Shown: piece after piece, positions 8,515-17,514 of the stretch
Layout of the letters: every line of letters begins with the position of its first letter
Position numbering within the stretch: the first letter of the stretch is position 1
DNA from: Gimesia maris
GTDB taxonomy: Bacteria > Planctomycetota > Planctomycetia > Planctomycetales > Planctomycetaceae
Reading direction: 5' to 3'
Assembly (NCBI RefSeq): GCF_008298035.1
Contig: NZ_CP042910.1
Location: 5,285,001 to 5,349,000 of the forward strand
Length of the DNA: 64,000 nucleotides
The notes under the pieces: generated by a model
Told to the model about the DNA's origin: nothing
What the model saw: only the letters and a program-made list of their open reading frames with translations
Databases searched by the model: none
Translations under genes and position numbers: made by a program

Positions 8515-9531
8515 ATGCCAGCAGCATTTACAGAAATGGAACAACGCACAGCACGATGGCAGACGAATTCCCCTCTGCTTGTTGTCCCCAGTTGGGCTGC
8601 TTCACTGGCCATACACTCTTTGATCCTGCTGATCCTGATTTCCAGCCTGAATCGCTGCGACAGCGGTCAGACAGGAGGCGATGAAGGAGAACTCCGCAGT
8701 GTGGGGATTTATGTCAAACAATCCCCAGATGCCGATCAGCCCGAGGATTCAGATCAGGAACCTCTGGAATCACCAGAGAATCCACAGGTTTCACAAGCTC
8801 AGGAACAGATCAGCGAAGTAATGGAACAGCCCCCCGTGGCGCCCCTGCTTCCGGAGTTGAATTCGAAAATGCTCGGGGCAGGCCCGACTCAGGCCCCCAG
8901 TGCTCCCACAACTGATTTGACCACTGACCAGTTAATGTCCCCCAGCACAGCGCTGGCTCCTCCCGTCATGGGGGCCGGGAATGTCAATTTTTTTGACGCC
9001 GTTGATTCAGGCAAGCGATTTGTATTCGTACTGGACTGTTCTGGCAGCATGGCCGCTCCCCAGGGAGCCCCCATTCGCAAAGCCCGATCAGAACTGATTT
9101 CCAGCCTGGCAGGGTTAAATCACCATCAGCAGTTCCAGATCATTTTTTATAATACCACCACGCGTGCCATGCAGCATCGGGGAAAGTCAGCGGAATTACT
9201 GTATGCCACAGATATCAATCGAACCCTGGCTCGTCAGTTTATTCAAAGTGTCGAACCTGATGGGGGAACAGACCATCTGCCCGCATTAAAAAGAGCTTTA
9301 AGTTTTAACCCGGATGTCATATTCTTTCTGACAGATGCAAAGCATCCACAGTTATCCAGTGCAGACCTCAATGACATTCGTGAACAAAATGGTGGTAAGG
9401 CGAAAATCCACTGTATCGAATTTGGAGAGGGTTTTCCGGTCAAGGAAGGCAATTCACTTGATAAACTGGCTCGTCAGAATAAAGGCAGCTATCGATACTA
9501 TAATGTCCGCAAATTTATCAAACACCGCTAA
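8515..9531 (+). CDS. Membrane-anchored von Willebrand factor A (VWA) domain protein
   Basis: This 338-residue protein has an N-terminal transmembrane helix (residues about 23-45, ASLAIHSLILLILISSL). A long Pro/Glu/Gln-rich spacer (about 55-150) follows, then a VWA domain to the C-terminus. The metal-ion-dependent adhesion site is complete, with DCSGSM near residue 178 and a later strand VIFFLTDAKHP. The layout (TM helix, proline-rich stalk, periplasmic domain) copies that of TonB. It precedes the lspA-exbB-exbD genes, and VWA proteins next to ExbB/ExbD pairs are common in planctomycetes. It may be the partner moved by the ExbBD motor; that is inference. Confidence 0.75.
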   Translation: MPAAFTEMEQRTARWQTNSPLLVVPSWAASLAIHSLILLILISSLNRCDSGQTGGDEGELRSVGIYVKQSPDADQPEDSDQEPLESPENPQVSQAQEQISEVMEQPPVAPLLPELNSKMLGAGPTQAPSAPTTDLTTDQLMSPSTALAPPVMGAGNVNFFDAVDSGKRFVFVLDCSGSMAAPQGAPIRKARSELISSLAGLNHHQQFQIIFYNTTTRAMQHRGKSAELLYATDINRTLARQFIQSVEPDGGTDHLPALKRALSFNPDVIFFLTDAKHPQLSSADLNDIREQNGGKAKIHCIEFGEGFPVKEGNSLDKLARQNKGSYRYYNVRKFIKHR

Positions 9532-9597
9532 GGAATTGCGGTAGCAGCCTGCGGATCACGAGAATAATAATTCAATCTCTCAGAAAGCCAGTGTTTA

Positions 9598-10155
9598 ATG
9601 TCATCGTCAGTTTCCAAAGCAACTCGCTATACACTGTTGATAGCCTGCCTGTTATTTTGCGTTGGCTGTGATCAGTACACCAAGAAGATCGCCGTCGAAA
9701 AACTTAAATACGAACCACCGTTGACTTATTTGAATAACACATTCCGGATGGAATATGCAGAAAATACGGGTGCATTCCTCAGTGTGGGAAGCCGCCTGTC
9801 AAAACCAGTCCGTTTTTTTCTGCTGGTCGTTGCCAACGCCGCTTTTCTGATTCTCGTGACGGGAATGCTGGTTTTTCGCTGGCAGATGCCTCTGGTACAG
9901 TTCATCGCTCTCTCTTTATTGCTGGCGGGGGGGATCGGTAATTTAATTGACCGTGTGTTCCTGAATGGCATTGTCATCGATTTTCTCAACATCGGGTTTG
10001 GCCCCTTGAGAACCGGTATTTTCAACGTGGCAGATATGGCGATTACAGGAGGCGCTCTCTTAATGCTCTTTTCCTGGTTTTTCACCAAGGATCAGATTGA
10101 GCAGAAAAAAGAGCAGGCCAATTCAGAAACGACCACATCAGCTCCTGCAGAATAA
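9598..10155 (+). CDS. lspA: Lipoprotein signal peptidase (signal peptidase II)
   Basis: LspA is the inner-membrane aspartyl protease that cuts the signal peptide from diacylglyceryl-prolipoproteins. This 185-residue protein has four hydrophobic segments and all family motifs: a DQYTKK segment near residue 25, the NTGAF loop near residue 56, GNLIDRV with the first catalytic Asp (about 118), and FNVADMAI with the second (about 145). The C-terminal 25 residues are a hydrophilic tail rich in Gln, Glu and Thr. The ATG at 9598 follows the VWA gene by 66 bases, and the TPR gene begins 26 bases after its stop, which suggests co-transcription. Confidence 0.95.
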   Translation: MSSSVSKATRYTLLIACLLFCVGCDQYTKKIAVEKLKYEPPLTYLNNTFRMEYAENTGAFLSVGSRLSKPVRFFLLVVANAAFLILVTGMLVFRWQMPLVQFIALSLLLAGGIGNLIDRVFLNGIVIDFLNIGFGPLRTGIFNVADMAITGGALLMLFSWFFTKDQIEQKKEQANSETTTSAPAE

Positions 10156-10180
10156 CTGATTTCCCAGTCGAAAGAATTCC

Positions 10181-11230
10181 ATGCGAGCATTCCTGTTGAT
10201 CAACCTGGCACTTGTATTCTTATTTCAGAATACAGCGAGTTCCTGCGCCCAGGATAAGATCGAAGTTCGCCCGGATCATCATGTCGGTCAGGCCACTCTT
10301 CCGTGTACGATTCTGGATTTCACCCAATCAGAGATCAAAGTGAAGCTGCTGCCCAGTGGCACAGTAAAGACATATCCCAGTTCCGAAATCGTAAAGGTCC
10401 ATACCCCCCAAACTGAACAGCACCAGCAGGGACTGGAACAGCTTCAAAATGAAGAATACGAAAAAGCGATCGAATCTTTCAGTGAAGCCTTGAATATAGA
10501 AAACCGTCTCTGGGTTCGGCGTGAAATTCTGGCATTGATGACTAAAGCTGCTTTAGCGCTCGGAGACAACTTAAAGGCGGCGCTTCGTTTTCAAATCATG
10601 GTGGAGAATGAGCCTGATGCCCGTTCATTCGATCTGATTCCACTGGACTGGGGCATCAAAGATACTTTATCACCCGCTCGCAATGCAGCACAAAACTGGT
10701 TAACGGATCAGGATGAAGTGAAACAGTTGATCGGGGCCAGTATTCTGTTAACGGCTCCAGATTATCAGGCACAGGCAGAAGCAACACTTCGCTCTCTGGC
10801 AACAAGTCCACAAATCAATATCCAGCAGTTGGCACGGACCCAACTCTGGCGTCTCCGGTTGCGTGCCGGTGATATCAGCCTGCTGGAACTGCAGCGCTGG
10901 GAACGCAATCTGAATCAGGTTCCGGAACTCCTGAGAGCAGGCCCACATTTTCTATTGGGAACCGGGTATGCCATGCTGGAACGACATGGCCAGGCAGCTG
11001 CTTCCTTTCTCTGGATCCCACTTGCTGAAAATTCAAATCCTCAACTGTCGGCAGAGGCCAGTCTGAAAGCCGCCGATTCGATTCTGGCGATGGGCCAGAC
11101 TGTGAACGCATTGCGACTTTATCAGGAAACAGCGGCACGATATTCAAAATCACCTGCACGTCAAATGGCACTGCAGATGATTGACCAGATCACCAAAGCG
11201 AGTTCGCAACCGACGACACAAGATAATTGA
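10181..11230 (+). CDS. Secreted tetratricopeptide-repeat protein
   Basis: The 349-residue protein has a cleavable signal peptide (residues 1 to about 24). A small beta-rich segment follows (residues 25-75, with KVKLLPSGTVKTYPSSEIV), then helical repeats. One TPR is clear near residue 85 (GLEQLQNEEYEKAIESFSEAL), another near 260, and a C-terminal one near 310 (ALRLYQETAARYSKSPARQM). Such proteins serve as scaffolds in the periplasm. It lies between lspA and exbB; its stop overlaps the region upstream of the exbB start. It may be a periplasmic adaptor for the ExbBD complex, an inference from gene order only. Confidence 0.75.
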   Translation: MRAFLLINLALVFLFQNTASSCAQDKIEVRPDHHVGQATLPCTILDFTQSEIKVKLLPSGTVKTYPSSEIVKVHTPQTEQHQQGLEQLQNEEYEKAIESFSEALNIENRLWVRREILALMTKAALALGDNLKAALRFQIMVENEPDARSFDLIPLDWGIKDTLSPARNAAQNWLTDQDEVKQLIGASILLTAPDYQAQAEATLRSLATSPQINIQQLARTQLWRLRLRAGDISLLELQRWERNLNQVPELLRAGPHFLLGTGYAMLERHGQAAASFLWIPLAENSNPQLSAEASLKAADSILAMGQTVNALRLYQETAARYSKSPARQMALQMIDQITKASSQPTTQDN

Positions 11231-11252
11231 ACAGTACGAATTTTTTCTGGAA

Positions 11253-12119
11253 ATGAATGATTTGATGGATCGAAGAAAATCGCTGAGTAAATTCCTCTGG
11301 GCCAGTCTCCTCTGCATCTGCCTACCGCTGGCATCTCCTGCCTTCTGCTTTGCTGCAGAGGATTCGGAATCGGGTGCAGGATCAGATATTTCAAAAGTCG
11401 ACTTCCGTCAACTGGTAGATGATGCCGGCACGATTGGAATCATCATCGCAGTTTTAAGTATCGCGATGGTCGCGTTAATCGTGGAACATGTCATCAGCAT
11501 TCGCAGTAACGCGCTGATGCCTCCCGGCCTGGCAGAAGAAGTCCATGGTTTAATCTCACAGCAGCAATATCGCAGTGCCGATTCCGTTTGTAAGTCTAAC
11601 CCCAGCTTTCTGTCTTATATCCTCTCTGCCGGACTGGCTGAGGTTCAACTGGGCTACGGAGCCGTTGAAAAAGCCATGGAAGACGCCGCCATGCAACAGT
11701 CGGCACGATTGAATCGAAAAATCGAATACCTGTCCGTCATCGGCACACTCTCTCCCATGCTGGGGCTGCTGGGAACCGTCTGGGGGATGATCCTGGCCTT
11801 TTCAGAATTCACAGCGAAAGCCAATCCGGATGTGGCAGAACTCGCTCCTGGAATTTCCAAAGCGCTCATCACAACTCTGTTCGGCCTCAGTGTGACTGTC
11901 CCCGCTCTCGCCAGTTTTGCTTTTTTCCGTAACAGGATTGATGAACTCGTTGCGCAATCCTCGTTATTAGCAGAACATGTTTTTGCTGACTTCAAACGCA
12001 GTACGCCTGCACCAGCGAAACAGCCGGGCAAACCACTCCGGAAACGACCGGAAGAGGAACTGGCACAACGGCTCGCCGATCAGCAGGGAACGCGACCCTC
12101 ATCACCTCCCGGAGGTTAA
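11253..12119 (+). CDS. exbB: MotA/TolQ/ExbB proton-channel family protein
   Basis: ExbB-type proteins form the pentameric inner-membrane ring that, with ExbD, converts proton flow into mechanical work on a periplasmic partner. The protein is about 288 residues. It has a signal-like hydrophobic segment, a TM helix near residue 65 (TIGIIIAVLSIAMVALIVEHV), and the family core with LSVIGTLSPMLGLLGTVWGMI and ISKALITTLFGLSVTVPALASFAFF helices. The C-terminus is a long basic, Pro-rich tail. The start at 11253 avoids most of the overlap with the TPR gene; an ATG at 11265 is also possible. Two exbD genes follow at once. Confidence 0.9.
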   Translation: MNDLMDRRKSLSKFLWASLLCICLPLASPAFCFAAEDSESGAGSDISKVDFRQLVDDAGTIGIIIAVLSIAMVALIVEHVISIRSNALMPPGLAEEVHGLISQQQYRSADSVCKSNPSFLSYILSAGLAEVQLGYGAVEKAMEDAAMQQSARLNRKIEYLSVIGTLSPMLGLLGTVWGMILAFSEFTAKANPDVAELAPGISKALITTLFGLSVTVPALASFAFFRNRIDELVAQSSLLAEHVFADFKRSTPAPAKQPGKPLRKRPEEELAQRLADQQGTRPSSPPGG

Positions 12120-12124
12120 CAGAG

Positions 12125-12541
12125 ATGCGAGTCCCTACACGCCCCCGTCAGCCGGGAATTCGATTTAATATCACCCCCCTGATCGACATTGTCTTTCTGT
12201 TGATCGTCTTCTTTCTGGCCGCCACTCACCTGACTCAGAATGAGAAACTGGAGGCAGTCGAACTGCCCGAGGCTTCTCAAAACGAATCTGAACCGGATGA
12301 AGCGCCACGCCGGATGATTATCACGATCACCTTGGATGAAAAACTGCACCTGCGCAGCAATGAAATCAGCCTGGAAGAACTGGAAGCACAACTTCTGTCG
12401 CTGGACGAAAACAAACGACAGGAAATGGAAATCCGGATCCGAGGCGACCGCCGCATCCCGTATCGAATCGTTGAACCCGTACTAATCAGCTGCGCCCGCG
12501 CAGGAATATCCAACGTCAAATTTCTGGTCCTGAATGAGTAA
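12125..12541 (+). CDS. exbD: ExbD/TolR family protein (first copy)
   Basis: This 138-residue single-pass protein is the stator partner of ExbB. The N-terminal sequence FNITPLIDIVFLLIVFFLAAT carries the conserved Asp (about residue 21) that transfers protons within the TM helix. A periplasmic domain with the usual DEKLHLRSNEISLEELEAQL pattern follows. GGAGG lies nine bases upstream of the ATG, only six bases after the exbB stop. A second exbD follows after 12 bases, so the motor may contain an ExbD heterodimer. Confidence 0.92.
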   Translation: MRVPTRPRQPGIRFNITPLIDIVFLLIVFFLAATHLTQNEKLEAVELPEASQNESEPDEAPRRMIITITLDEKLHLRSNEISLEELEAQLLSLDENKRQEMEIRIRGDRRIPYRIVEPVLISCARAGISNVKFLVLNE

Positions 12542-12552
12542 CTGACCCTGCC

Positions 12553-13035
12553 ATGAAAATCCCTTCTCATCATAACAGCCGATCCGACATCCAGGATCAG
12601 GCAACCATGACGCCAATGATTGACGTGGTCTTTCTGCTGCTGATCTTCTTCATCAGCGCCTCGGCAAACCAGATTCGTGAATTTCTGCTGCCAACAGAAC
12701 TCGCGACGGGAAGTATTGAGTCTGTCGAATCAACTCCGCAAGAACAACCACTGGGTGAAGTCTGGCTAAAACTCAAACAGCAGGATAACCAGACTATTGT
12801 AGAATTAAACGAGCGCGAGTATGCTCAGTTCGATCAGTTGAAACAGACATTGATGCAACTGGCGGAACTGGCACCAGAAATCCCGGTAATCCTGGATATC
12901 CAGGCAGACGTCCCGTTGAGCGAAATGATCCACACCTATGATACCTGTCTGGCTGCCGGCTTTCAGTCGATCAACTTTGCAACCGACGCCAAAAAAGTCG
13001 CTCCCCAAAAGAAACTGTCAACATCTCAGAATTGA
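12553..13035 (+). CDS. exbD: ExbD/TolR family protein (second copy)
   Basis: This 160-residue protein is a diverged second ExbD. The TM segment MTPMIDVVFLLLIFFISAS has the proton-carrying Asp, near residue 22. The periplasmic domain includes the NEREYAQFDQLKQTLMQL strand-helix and the DIQADVPLSEMIHTYDTCLAAGFQSINFAT segment, which matches the conserved end of the family. Two dissimilar ExbD genes behind one ExbB are frequent in planctomycetes. No tonB gene is in the window, so the energised partner is not a classical TonB here. Confidence 0.9.
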   Translation: MKIPSHHNSRSDIQDQATMTPMIDVVFLLLIFFISASANQIREFLLPTELATGSIESVESTPQEQPLGEVWLKLKQQDNQTIVELNEREYAQFDQLKQTLMQLAELAPEIPVILDIQADVPLSEMIHTYDTCLAAGFQSINFATDAKKVAPQKKLSTSQN

Positions 13036-13050
13036 AATCCGTAATTCCTT

Positions 13051-13824
13051 ATGAAGTTATTTGATACCCACGCCCACCTGGACGAAGAAGCCTTTCACCC
13101 CGATCGCCCGGAGACCGTGCAAAACGCCATCGACGCTGGTGTAGAGACAATCCTGTCCATCGGCATTACCGCGGAAAGCAGTCAACGTGCCGTTGAACTG
13201 GCGGCGACCTTTGAGAATGTTTACGCAGTGGTCGGTATTCAGCCCAACTATGTTGCTCAAATGAAACCCAATGACTGGGAACTGATAGAGACGCTCTCGA
13301 CCGCTGATAAAGTGGTAGGCATTGGCGAGACGGGCCTGGATCGTTACTGGGATTATGCCCCGATTGAACTGCAGCAGGATTACTTCCGCAGACACATTCA
13401 ACTTTCCCGCAAACTGGATCTTCCTTTTGTCATCCACTGCCGTGAAGCCGAAGCGGATGTTGTAGAACTCCTGCAGCAGGAAGCGGGTGACGCACCACTC
13501 AAAGGGATTATGCATTCCTTCTGTGGCAGTCCGGAAACAGCGACCGCCTGCCTGGACCTGGGTCTGCATATTTCGTTTGCAGGCATGCTGACCTTCAAGA
13601 AAAATGACGAACTGCGTGAGACCGCCAGACAGATTCCCCTGGATCGCCTGCTGGTGGAAACAGATTCCCCTTACCTGGCCCCGGTTCCCATGCGCGGCAA
13701 AAGAAATGAACCTGCATTTGTGAAATACACCTGCGCGTGCCTGGCGGAACTCCATCAGAAAACAGCTGAAGAAATGGCTGAAATCACAACCGCCAACGCC
13801 AGGGCGCTCTTCAACATTGCCTGA
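13051..13824 (+). CDS. tatD: TatD family metal-dependent hydrolase (DNase)
   Basis: TatD proteins are cytoplasmic two-metal 3'-5' exonucleases of the amidohydrolase fold. At 257 residues the length is typical. Metal ligands are visible in FDTHAHLD (HxH near residues 7-9), GIGETGLD (Glu near 94), FVIHCREA, MHSFCG, and VETDSPYLAP with the signature PMRGKRNEP loop. The gene starts 15 bases after the second exbD and is followed by a terminator, so it is the last gene of the lspA-exb unit. Its functional link to the motor genes is not obvious. Confidence 0.93.
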   Translation: MKLFDTHAHLDEEAFHPDRPETVQNAIDAGVETILSIGITAESSQRAVELAATFENVYAVVGIQPNYVAQMKPNDWELIETLSTADKVVGIGETGLDRYWDYAPIELQQDYFRRHIQLSRKLDLPFVIHCREAEADVVELLQQEAGDAPLKGIMHSFCGSPETATACLDLGLHISFAGMLTFKKNDELRETARQIPLDRLLVETDSPYLAPVPMRGKRNEPAFVKYTCACLAELHQKTAEEMAEITTANARALFNIA

Positions 13825-13843
13825 AACAAAAGACCGTTCTTTC

Positions 13844-13872
13844 AGGGATTCTTCAGAATCCCTATTTCTTTC
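13844..13872 (+). terminator. Rho-independent terminator after tatD
   Basis: AGGGATTC (13844-13851) pairs perfectly with GAATCCCT (13856-13863) around a TTCA loop, followed by a T-rich tail. It ends the lspA-TPR-exbBDD-tatD transcript. Confidence 0.82.
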
Positions 13873-14067
13873 AGATGGATACTTTCATTTTTATCCAATC
13901 CTGCTATTGTTAGACTTAGTTCAACGATGGAAATAACTTGCGTCAATTGAAACCACAACAGAATTACGATATTGCGTTCGATTAACTCTCGAAGCTTACT
14001 GACGACTCTCTTTCAGTAAGTGTCGCTCCAAAACGCTCAGTATATCTGGATACAGGCTAGGATGGTC

Positions 14068-14448
14068 ATGATCAAAAAGTGGCTCGCGCACGCTTTTGCG
14101 GTAGAACGCCCTGAAGATTTTGCTCCCACTGTCGAGCAACAGCAGATCGCAGATCGGATCTGCCGGGAAATCATTCGCCGGGATATGGTAACCCTGGCTA
14201 TCCTCACTCTGGAAACTTGCCGACCTCTAAACTACATCGGTTCGCAGGCCATCCATTTCTTCACTCCCTTACTCTCAATCCTGGTAGATCCAAGGTCCCA
14301 GAAGATCTTTGCTGACCTTTTGGAGCAGCGTGCCTCCATTGAATGGCTCTGCCAGCGATTGGAATTCTTAAGCAATGCGAAGCAGGAAAATCAGAATCAT
14401 CCTGTTGATCATGCTCCAGTGCCGGTCCTGAAAAACGATGATTCCTGA
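14068..14448 (+). CDS. Small protein of unknown function ahead of the MutL-like operon
   Basis: This protein of about 126 residues is largely helical and acidic to neutral, with QQQIADRICREIIRRDMVTLAILTLE and SILVDPRSQKIFADLLEQRASIEWLC segments. I do not recognise it. The ATG at 14068 is preferred to a GTG at 14020 because AGGA lies five bases upstream. The frame ends 66 bases before the MutL-like gene on the same strand, and the intervening DNA has no terminator, so it is probably the first gene of that operon. A soluble cytoplasmic accessory role is possible but only by position. Confidence 0.6.
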   Translation: MIKKWLAHAFAVERPEDFAPTVEQQQIADRICREIIRRDMVTLAILTLETCRPLNYIGSQAIHFFTPLLSILVDPRSQKIFADLLEQRASIEWLCQRLEFLSNAKQENQNHPVDHAPVPVLKNDDS

Positions 14449-14513
14449 TAAGTGACATTTCGCCTGAACGACACTTCAACTGCTCTCAGATTGACACGGA
14501 TGGTGAGTCAGAT

Positions 14514-16352
14514 ATGAACTCAACGACAGCAAAACAACTCGACCCGGAACAGATCAATGTCATCCTGGCGACCGATTGTGGCAGCACGACCACCAAGGCC
14601 ATTTTGATTGAAAAAATCAATGGTGAATACCGCCAGACATTTCGTGGCGAAGCCCCTACCACTGTAGAAGAACCCGCTGCAGATGTGACAGTAGGCGTTG
14701 CCAATGCCGTCACAGAAGTCGGTGAGCTGGCTGGTCGCAAGCTGATCGACGACAATGGTGAAATCATTCGACCGGCACAGGGAGATACCGGTTGTGATAT
14801 TTATATTTCGACTTCCAGCGCAGGGGGCGGCCTGCAAATGATGGTGGCTGGCGTGGTTCGCGAAATGTCTGCCGCCAGCGCCAAGCGCGCCGCTCTGGGA
14901 GCGGGTGCGATTGTCATGGACATGATCTGCTCTAACGATAAACGATTGCCTCACGAACAGATCCAGCGCATCCGCGAACTGCGTCCTGATATGATCCTAT
15001 TGGCAGGTGGTACGGACGGAGGAACCCAGAAACACGTCGTGGAACTGGCGGAACTGATCGCTCCCGCCAAACCTCAACCCCGTTTTGGCGGCACCTACAA
15101 AATGCCGATCATCTATGCAGGTAACCACGAAGCAGCCCAACTGGTTGAGGACGCATTTGACGAAGATGTAAAGCTGATGACCGTGGCGAATGTCCGCCCG
15201 GTGCTGGAACAGGAAAATCTGGCCCCGGCACGAGACGCCATTCACGATCTGTTCCTGGAGCATGTGATGGCGCATGCCCCGGGTTACAACAAACTGATTT
15301 CCTGGGCCGACGCCCCGATCATGCCCACCCCCGGCGCGGTCGGAAACATCCTGCAGACGATTGCCGAGCAACAGAATATCAATGCCCTGGGAGTCGATAT
15401 TGGCGGTGCCACGACCGACGTCTTCAGTGTTTTTGATGGAACTTTTAACCGCACGGTGAGTGCCAACCTGGGGATGAGCTATTCGATTTCCAACGTGTGT
15501 GCCTCAGCGACTCTGCCCATGATTTTACGCTGGGTTCATCTGGAAATGGATCCGCGTGAACTGCGTAACCATATCAAAAATAAAATGATTCGCCCGACGA
15601 CGATTCCGCAAACCCGGGAAGCGCTGGTCTTCGAACAGGCGGTAGCACGCGAGGCATTACGCCTGGCATACATTCAGCACAAAGAGTTCGCGACCACATT
15701 AAAGGGTGTTCAACAACAGCGAACAGTGGGGGATACCTTCAGCCAGAACTCCAGCGGTGCCTCGATCGTCGATAACATGAAACTCAATCTGCTGGTCGCT
15801 TCGGGTGGAGTTCTATCTCATGCCCCGAACATGAATCAGACCGCTGCGATGATGATTGATGCATTTGAACCAGAAGGCATGACCGTACTGGCCAAGGACA
15901 GTATATTCATGATGCCTCATCTGGGAGTACTCGCACAGGTCCATCCCCGCGCAGCGCTGCAGGTATTCGAACGCGATTGTCTGATTTACCTGGGAACCTG
16001 TATCGCGCCCCGTGGCGTATATCGTGCAGGGAAATCATGCTTTCGCTATCACATCCGGAGTGATTCACTAGAGGAGTCTGGTGAGATGCTCTGTGGTGAG
16101 ATGAAGCTGTTCCCACTGGATGAAGCCGAACAGGCAACAGTGACGGTAGAGCCCCTGCGCGGTTACGATTTTGGCGCCGGTTCTGGAAAACGGAAAGAGT
16201 TTCAAGCACGAGGCGGTAAAGTGGGACTGATTCTGGATGCACGTGGCAGACCTCTGGCTGTTCCCACCAGTGAAAAAGACCATTTAACAGAATTAAACAG
16301 CTGGATTGAGGAACTGCAGCTGTATCCTGAACCGGCTCTTACTGAAGTATGA
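14514..16352 (+). CDS. MutL-type (glutamate mutase accessory) ASKHA-fold ATPase, no mutase nearby
   Basis: This 612-residue protein matches the MutL/GlmL family (Pfam MutL), nucleotide-binding proteins of the actin/Hsp70/sugar-kinase superfamily found beside coenzyme-B12-dependent glutamate mutase in clostridia. The phosphate-1 loop is ATDCGSTTTKAILIEK (residues about 14-29). A second one, ALGVDIGGATTDVFSVFDG, lies near residue 295. The region between contains the ISTSSAGGGLQMMVAGVV and DMILLAGGTDGG motifs. GGTGAG six bases upstream supports the ATG. No mutase subunit is in the window; instead five genes of unknown function, four of them for membrane proteins, follow with tight spacing. A chaperone-like or motor role on a membrane complex is an inference. 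Confidence 0.85.
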   Translation: MNSTTAKQLDPEQINVILATDCGSTTTKAILIEKINGEYRQTFRGEAPTTVEEPAADVTVGVANAVTEVGELAGRKLIDDNGEIIRPAQGDTGCDIYISTSSAGGGLQMMVAGVVREMSAASAKRAALGAGAIVMDMICSNDKRLPHEQIQRIRELRPDMILLAGGTDGGTQKHVVELAELIAPAKPQPRFGGTYKMPIIYAGNHEAAQLVEDAFDEDVKLMTVANVRPVLEQENLAPARDAIHDLFLEHVMAHAPGYNKLISWADAPIMPTPGAVGNILQTIAEQQNINALGVDIGGATTDVFSVFDGTFNRTVSANLGMSYSISNVCASATLPMILRWVHLEMDPRELRNHIKNKMIRPTTIPQTREALVFEQAVAREALRLAYIQHKEFATTLKGVQQQRTVGDTFSQNSSGASIVDNMKLNLLVASGGVLSHAPNMNQTAAMMIDAFEPEGMTVLAKDSIFMMPHLGVLAQVHPRAALQVFERDCLIYLGTCIAPRGVYRAGKSCFRYHIRSDSLEESGEMLCGEMKLFPLDEAEQATVTVEPLRGYDFGAGSGKRKEFQARGGKVGLILDARGRPLAVPTSEKDHLTELNSWIEELQLYPEPALTEV

Positions 16353-16377
16353 TTCCACCAACAGAAATATAAGTATT

Positions 16378-17508
16378 ATGGCGAAGGCATATTCCCCCGG
16401 GTTACAGATCAGTCAGCGCGTCCTGCATTCCAGCAGGCGGATCCTCCCCATTCCCGGAGATGTACTGGTGCAGGAGGGGGATCAGGTTACCGCAGATCAG
16501 ATTGTGGCACAGACATTTATGCCCGGCGACGTCACTCCGATCAATATCGCCAATCAGATATCAGTCGCGCCCTCCGAAGTCCCCCATTGCATGCTCGTTG
16601 CAGAAGGAGAGGAAGTTCATATCGGAGACATACTGGCACGCAGCAATGGAATTTTTGGGTTTTTCAAATCAGAAACCAGGGCAAAATCGGCAGGAACCAT
16701 AGAATCTATCTCGCATGTGACGGGGCAGGTCATTTTACGGGGCGCTCCGATGCCGATTCAGGTTTGTGCCTATCAGGCAGGGACAGTGAAAGAAGTGATT
16801 CCGAATCAGGGAGTCGTCATCGAATCGGAAGTTTCTTTTTTACAGGGAATTCTTGGCATCGGCGGAGAAGCCTTTGGAACAATTACTTTCGCCTGCGAGA
16901 ATAAGCAGCAGCCCCTGACAGCAGAACTGCTTGACGAATCAATGCGGGGAAAAATCGTCATTGGCGGTGCTCGTATGACTGGCAAAGCCGTGATGCGGGG
17001 AATCGAAATTGGGGTCGCGGCGATGATTTCAGGAGGAATTGATGATGAAGACCTGAAAGAAATTCTCGGCTACGATCTGGGTGTAGCCGTCACCGGTTCA
17101 GAGCATATTGGTACGACCCTGATCATCACGGAAGGTTTCGGTGATATCGCGATGGCGGATCGCACGTTCAACCTGCTGAAAGAACAGCAAGGAGCAGACG
17201 CCGCCGTCAATGGGACTACACAAATCCGTGCTGGCGTTCTGCGACCCGAAATAGTCATTCCCCTGGATGAAAAACTTTCTGGAGAAAAAGAATCCAGACA
17301 AACCATTTCAGCGGGAATACTGGAATCGGGTGTCCCTGTGCGGATTATTCGCGATCCCTATTTCGGACTGCTGGGACAGGTCGGTGAAATGCCTACGGAA
17401 CTGCGGACGCTTGAATCCGGGTCATTGTCACGCGTCCTGGAAGTCATTCTGGATTCGGGAGAAAACGTGATTGTTCCCCGCGCCAATGTGGAACTCATCG
17501 AAGGATAA
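16378..17508 (+). CDS. Protein of unknown function with barrel-sandwich (lipoyl/KOW-like) segments
   Basis: The 376-residue soluble protein is not an enzyme I recognise. Residues about 20-80 contain beta-hairpins of the barrel-sandwich type: VLVQEGDQVTADQIVAQ, and VAEGEEVHIGDILAR, as in RnfC-like or lipoyl-like domains, but no lysine in an MKM setting for biotin or lipoate. Residues about 95-150 repeat such a pattern (SAGTIESISHVTGQVILRG). The C-terminal half has Gly-rich Rossmann-like segments (GKIVIGGARMTGKAVMRGIEIG; GVAVTGSEHIGTTLIITEGF) and ends in a short beta-rich domain. The frame overlaps the MutL gene upstream, so ATG 16378 was chosen. It ends six bases before the next gene and belongs to the operon. 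Confidence 0.65.
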   Translation: MAKAYSPGLQISQRVLHSSRRILPIPGDVLVQEGDQVTADQIVAQTFMPGDVTPINIANQISVAPSEVPHCMLVAEGEEVHIGDILARSNGIFGFFKSETRAKSAGTIESISHVTGQVILRGAPMPIQVCAYQAGTVKEVIPNQGVVIESEVSFLQGILGIGGEAFGTITFACENKQQPLTAELLDESMRGKIVIGGARMTGKAVMRGIEIGVAAMISGGIDDEDLKEILGYDLGVAVTGSEHIGTTLIITEGFGDIAMADRTFNLLKEQQGADAAVNGTTQIRAGVLRPEIVIPLDEKLSGEKESRQTISAGILESGVPVRIIRDPYFGLLGQVGEMPTELRTLESGSLSRVLEVILDSGENVIVPRANVELIEG

Positions 17509-17514
17509 CCATTC

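Noticed and set aside
14514-16352. DNA mismatch repair MutL
   Set aside because: The name is shared, but the protein has the ASKHA phosphate loops and the glutamate-mutase-accessory motifs, not the GHKL ATPase motifs of mismatch-repair MutL.
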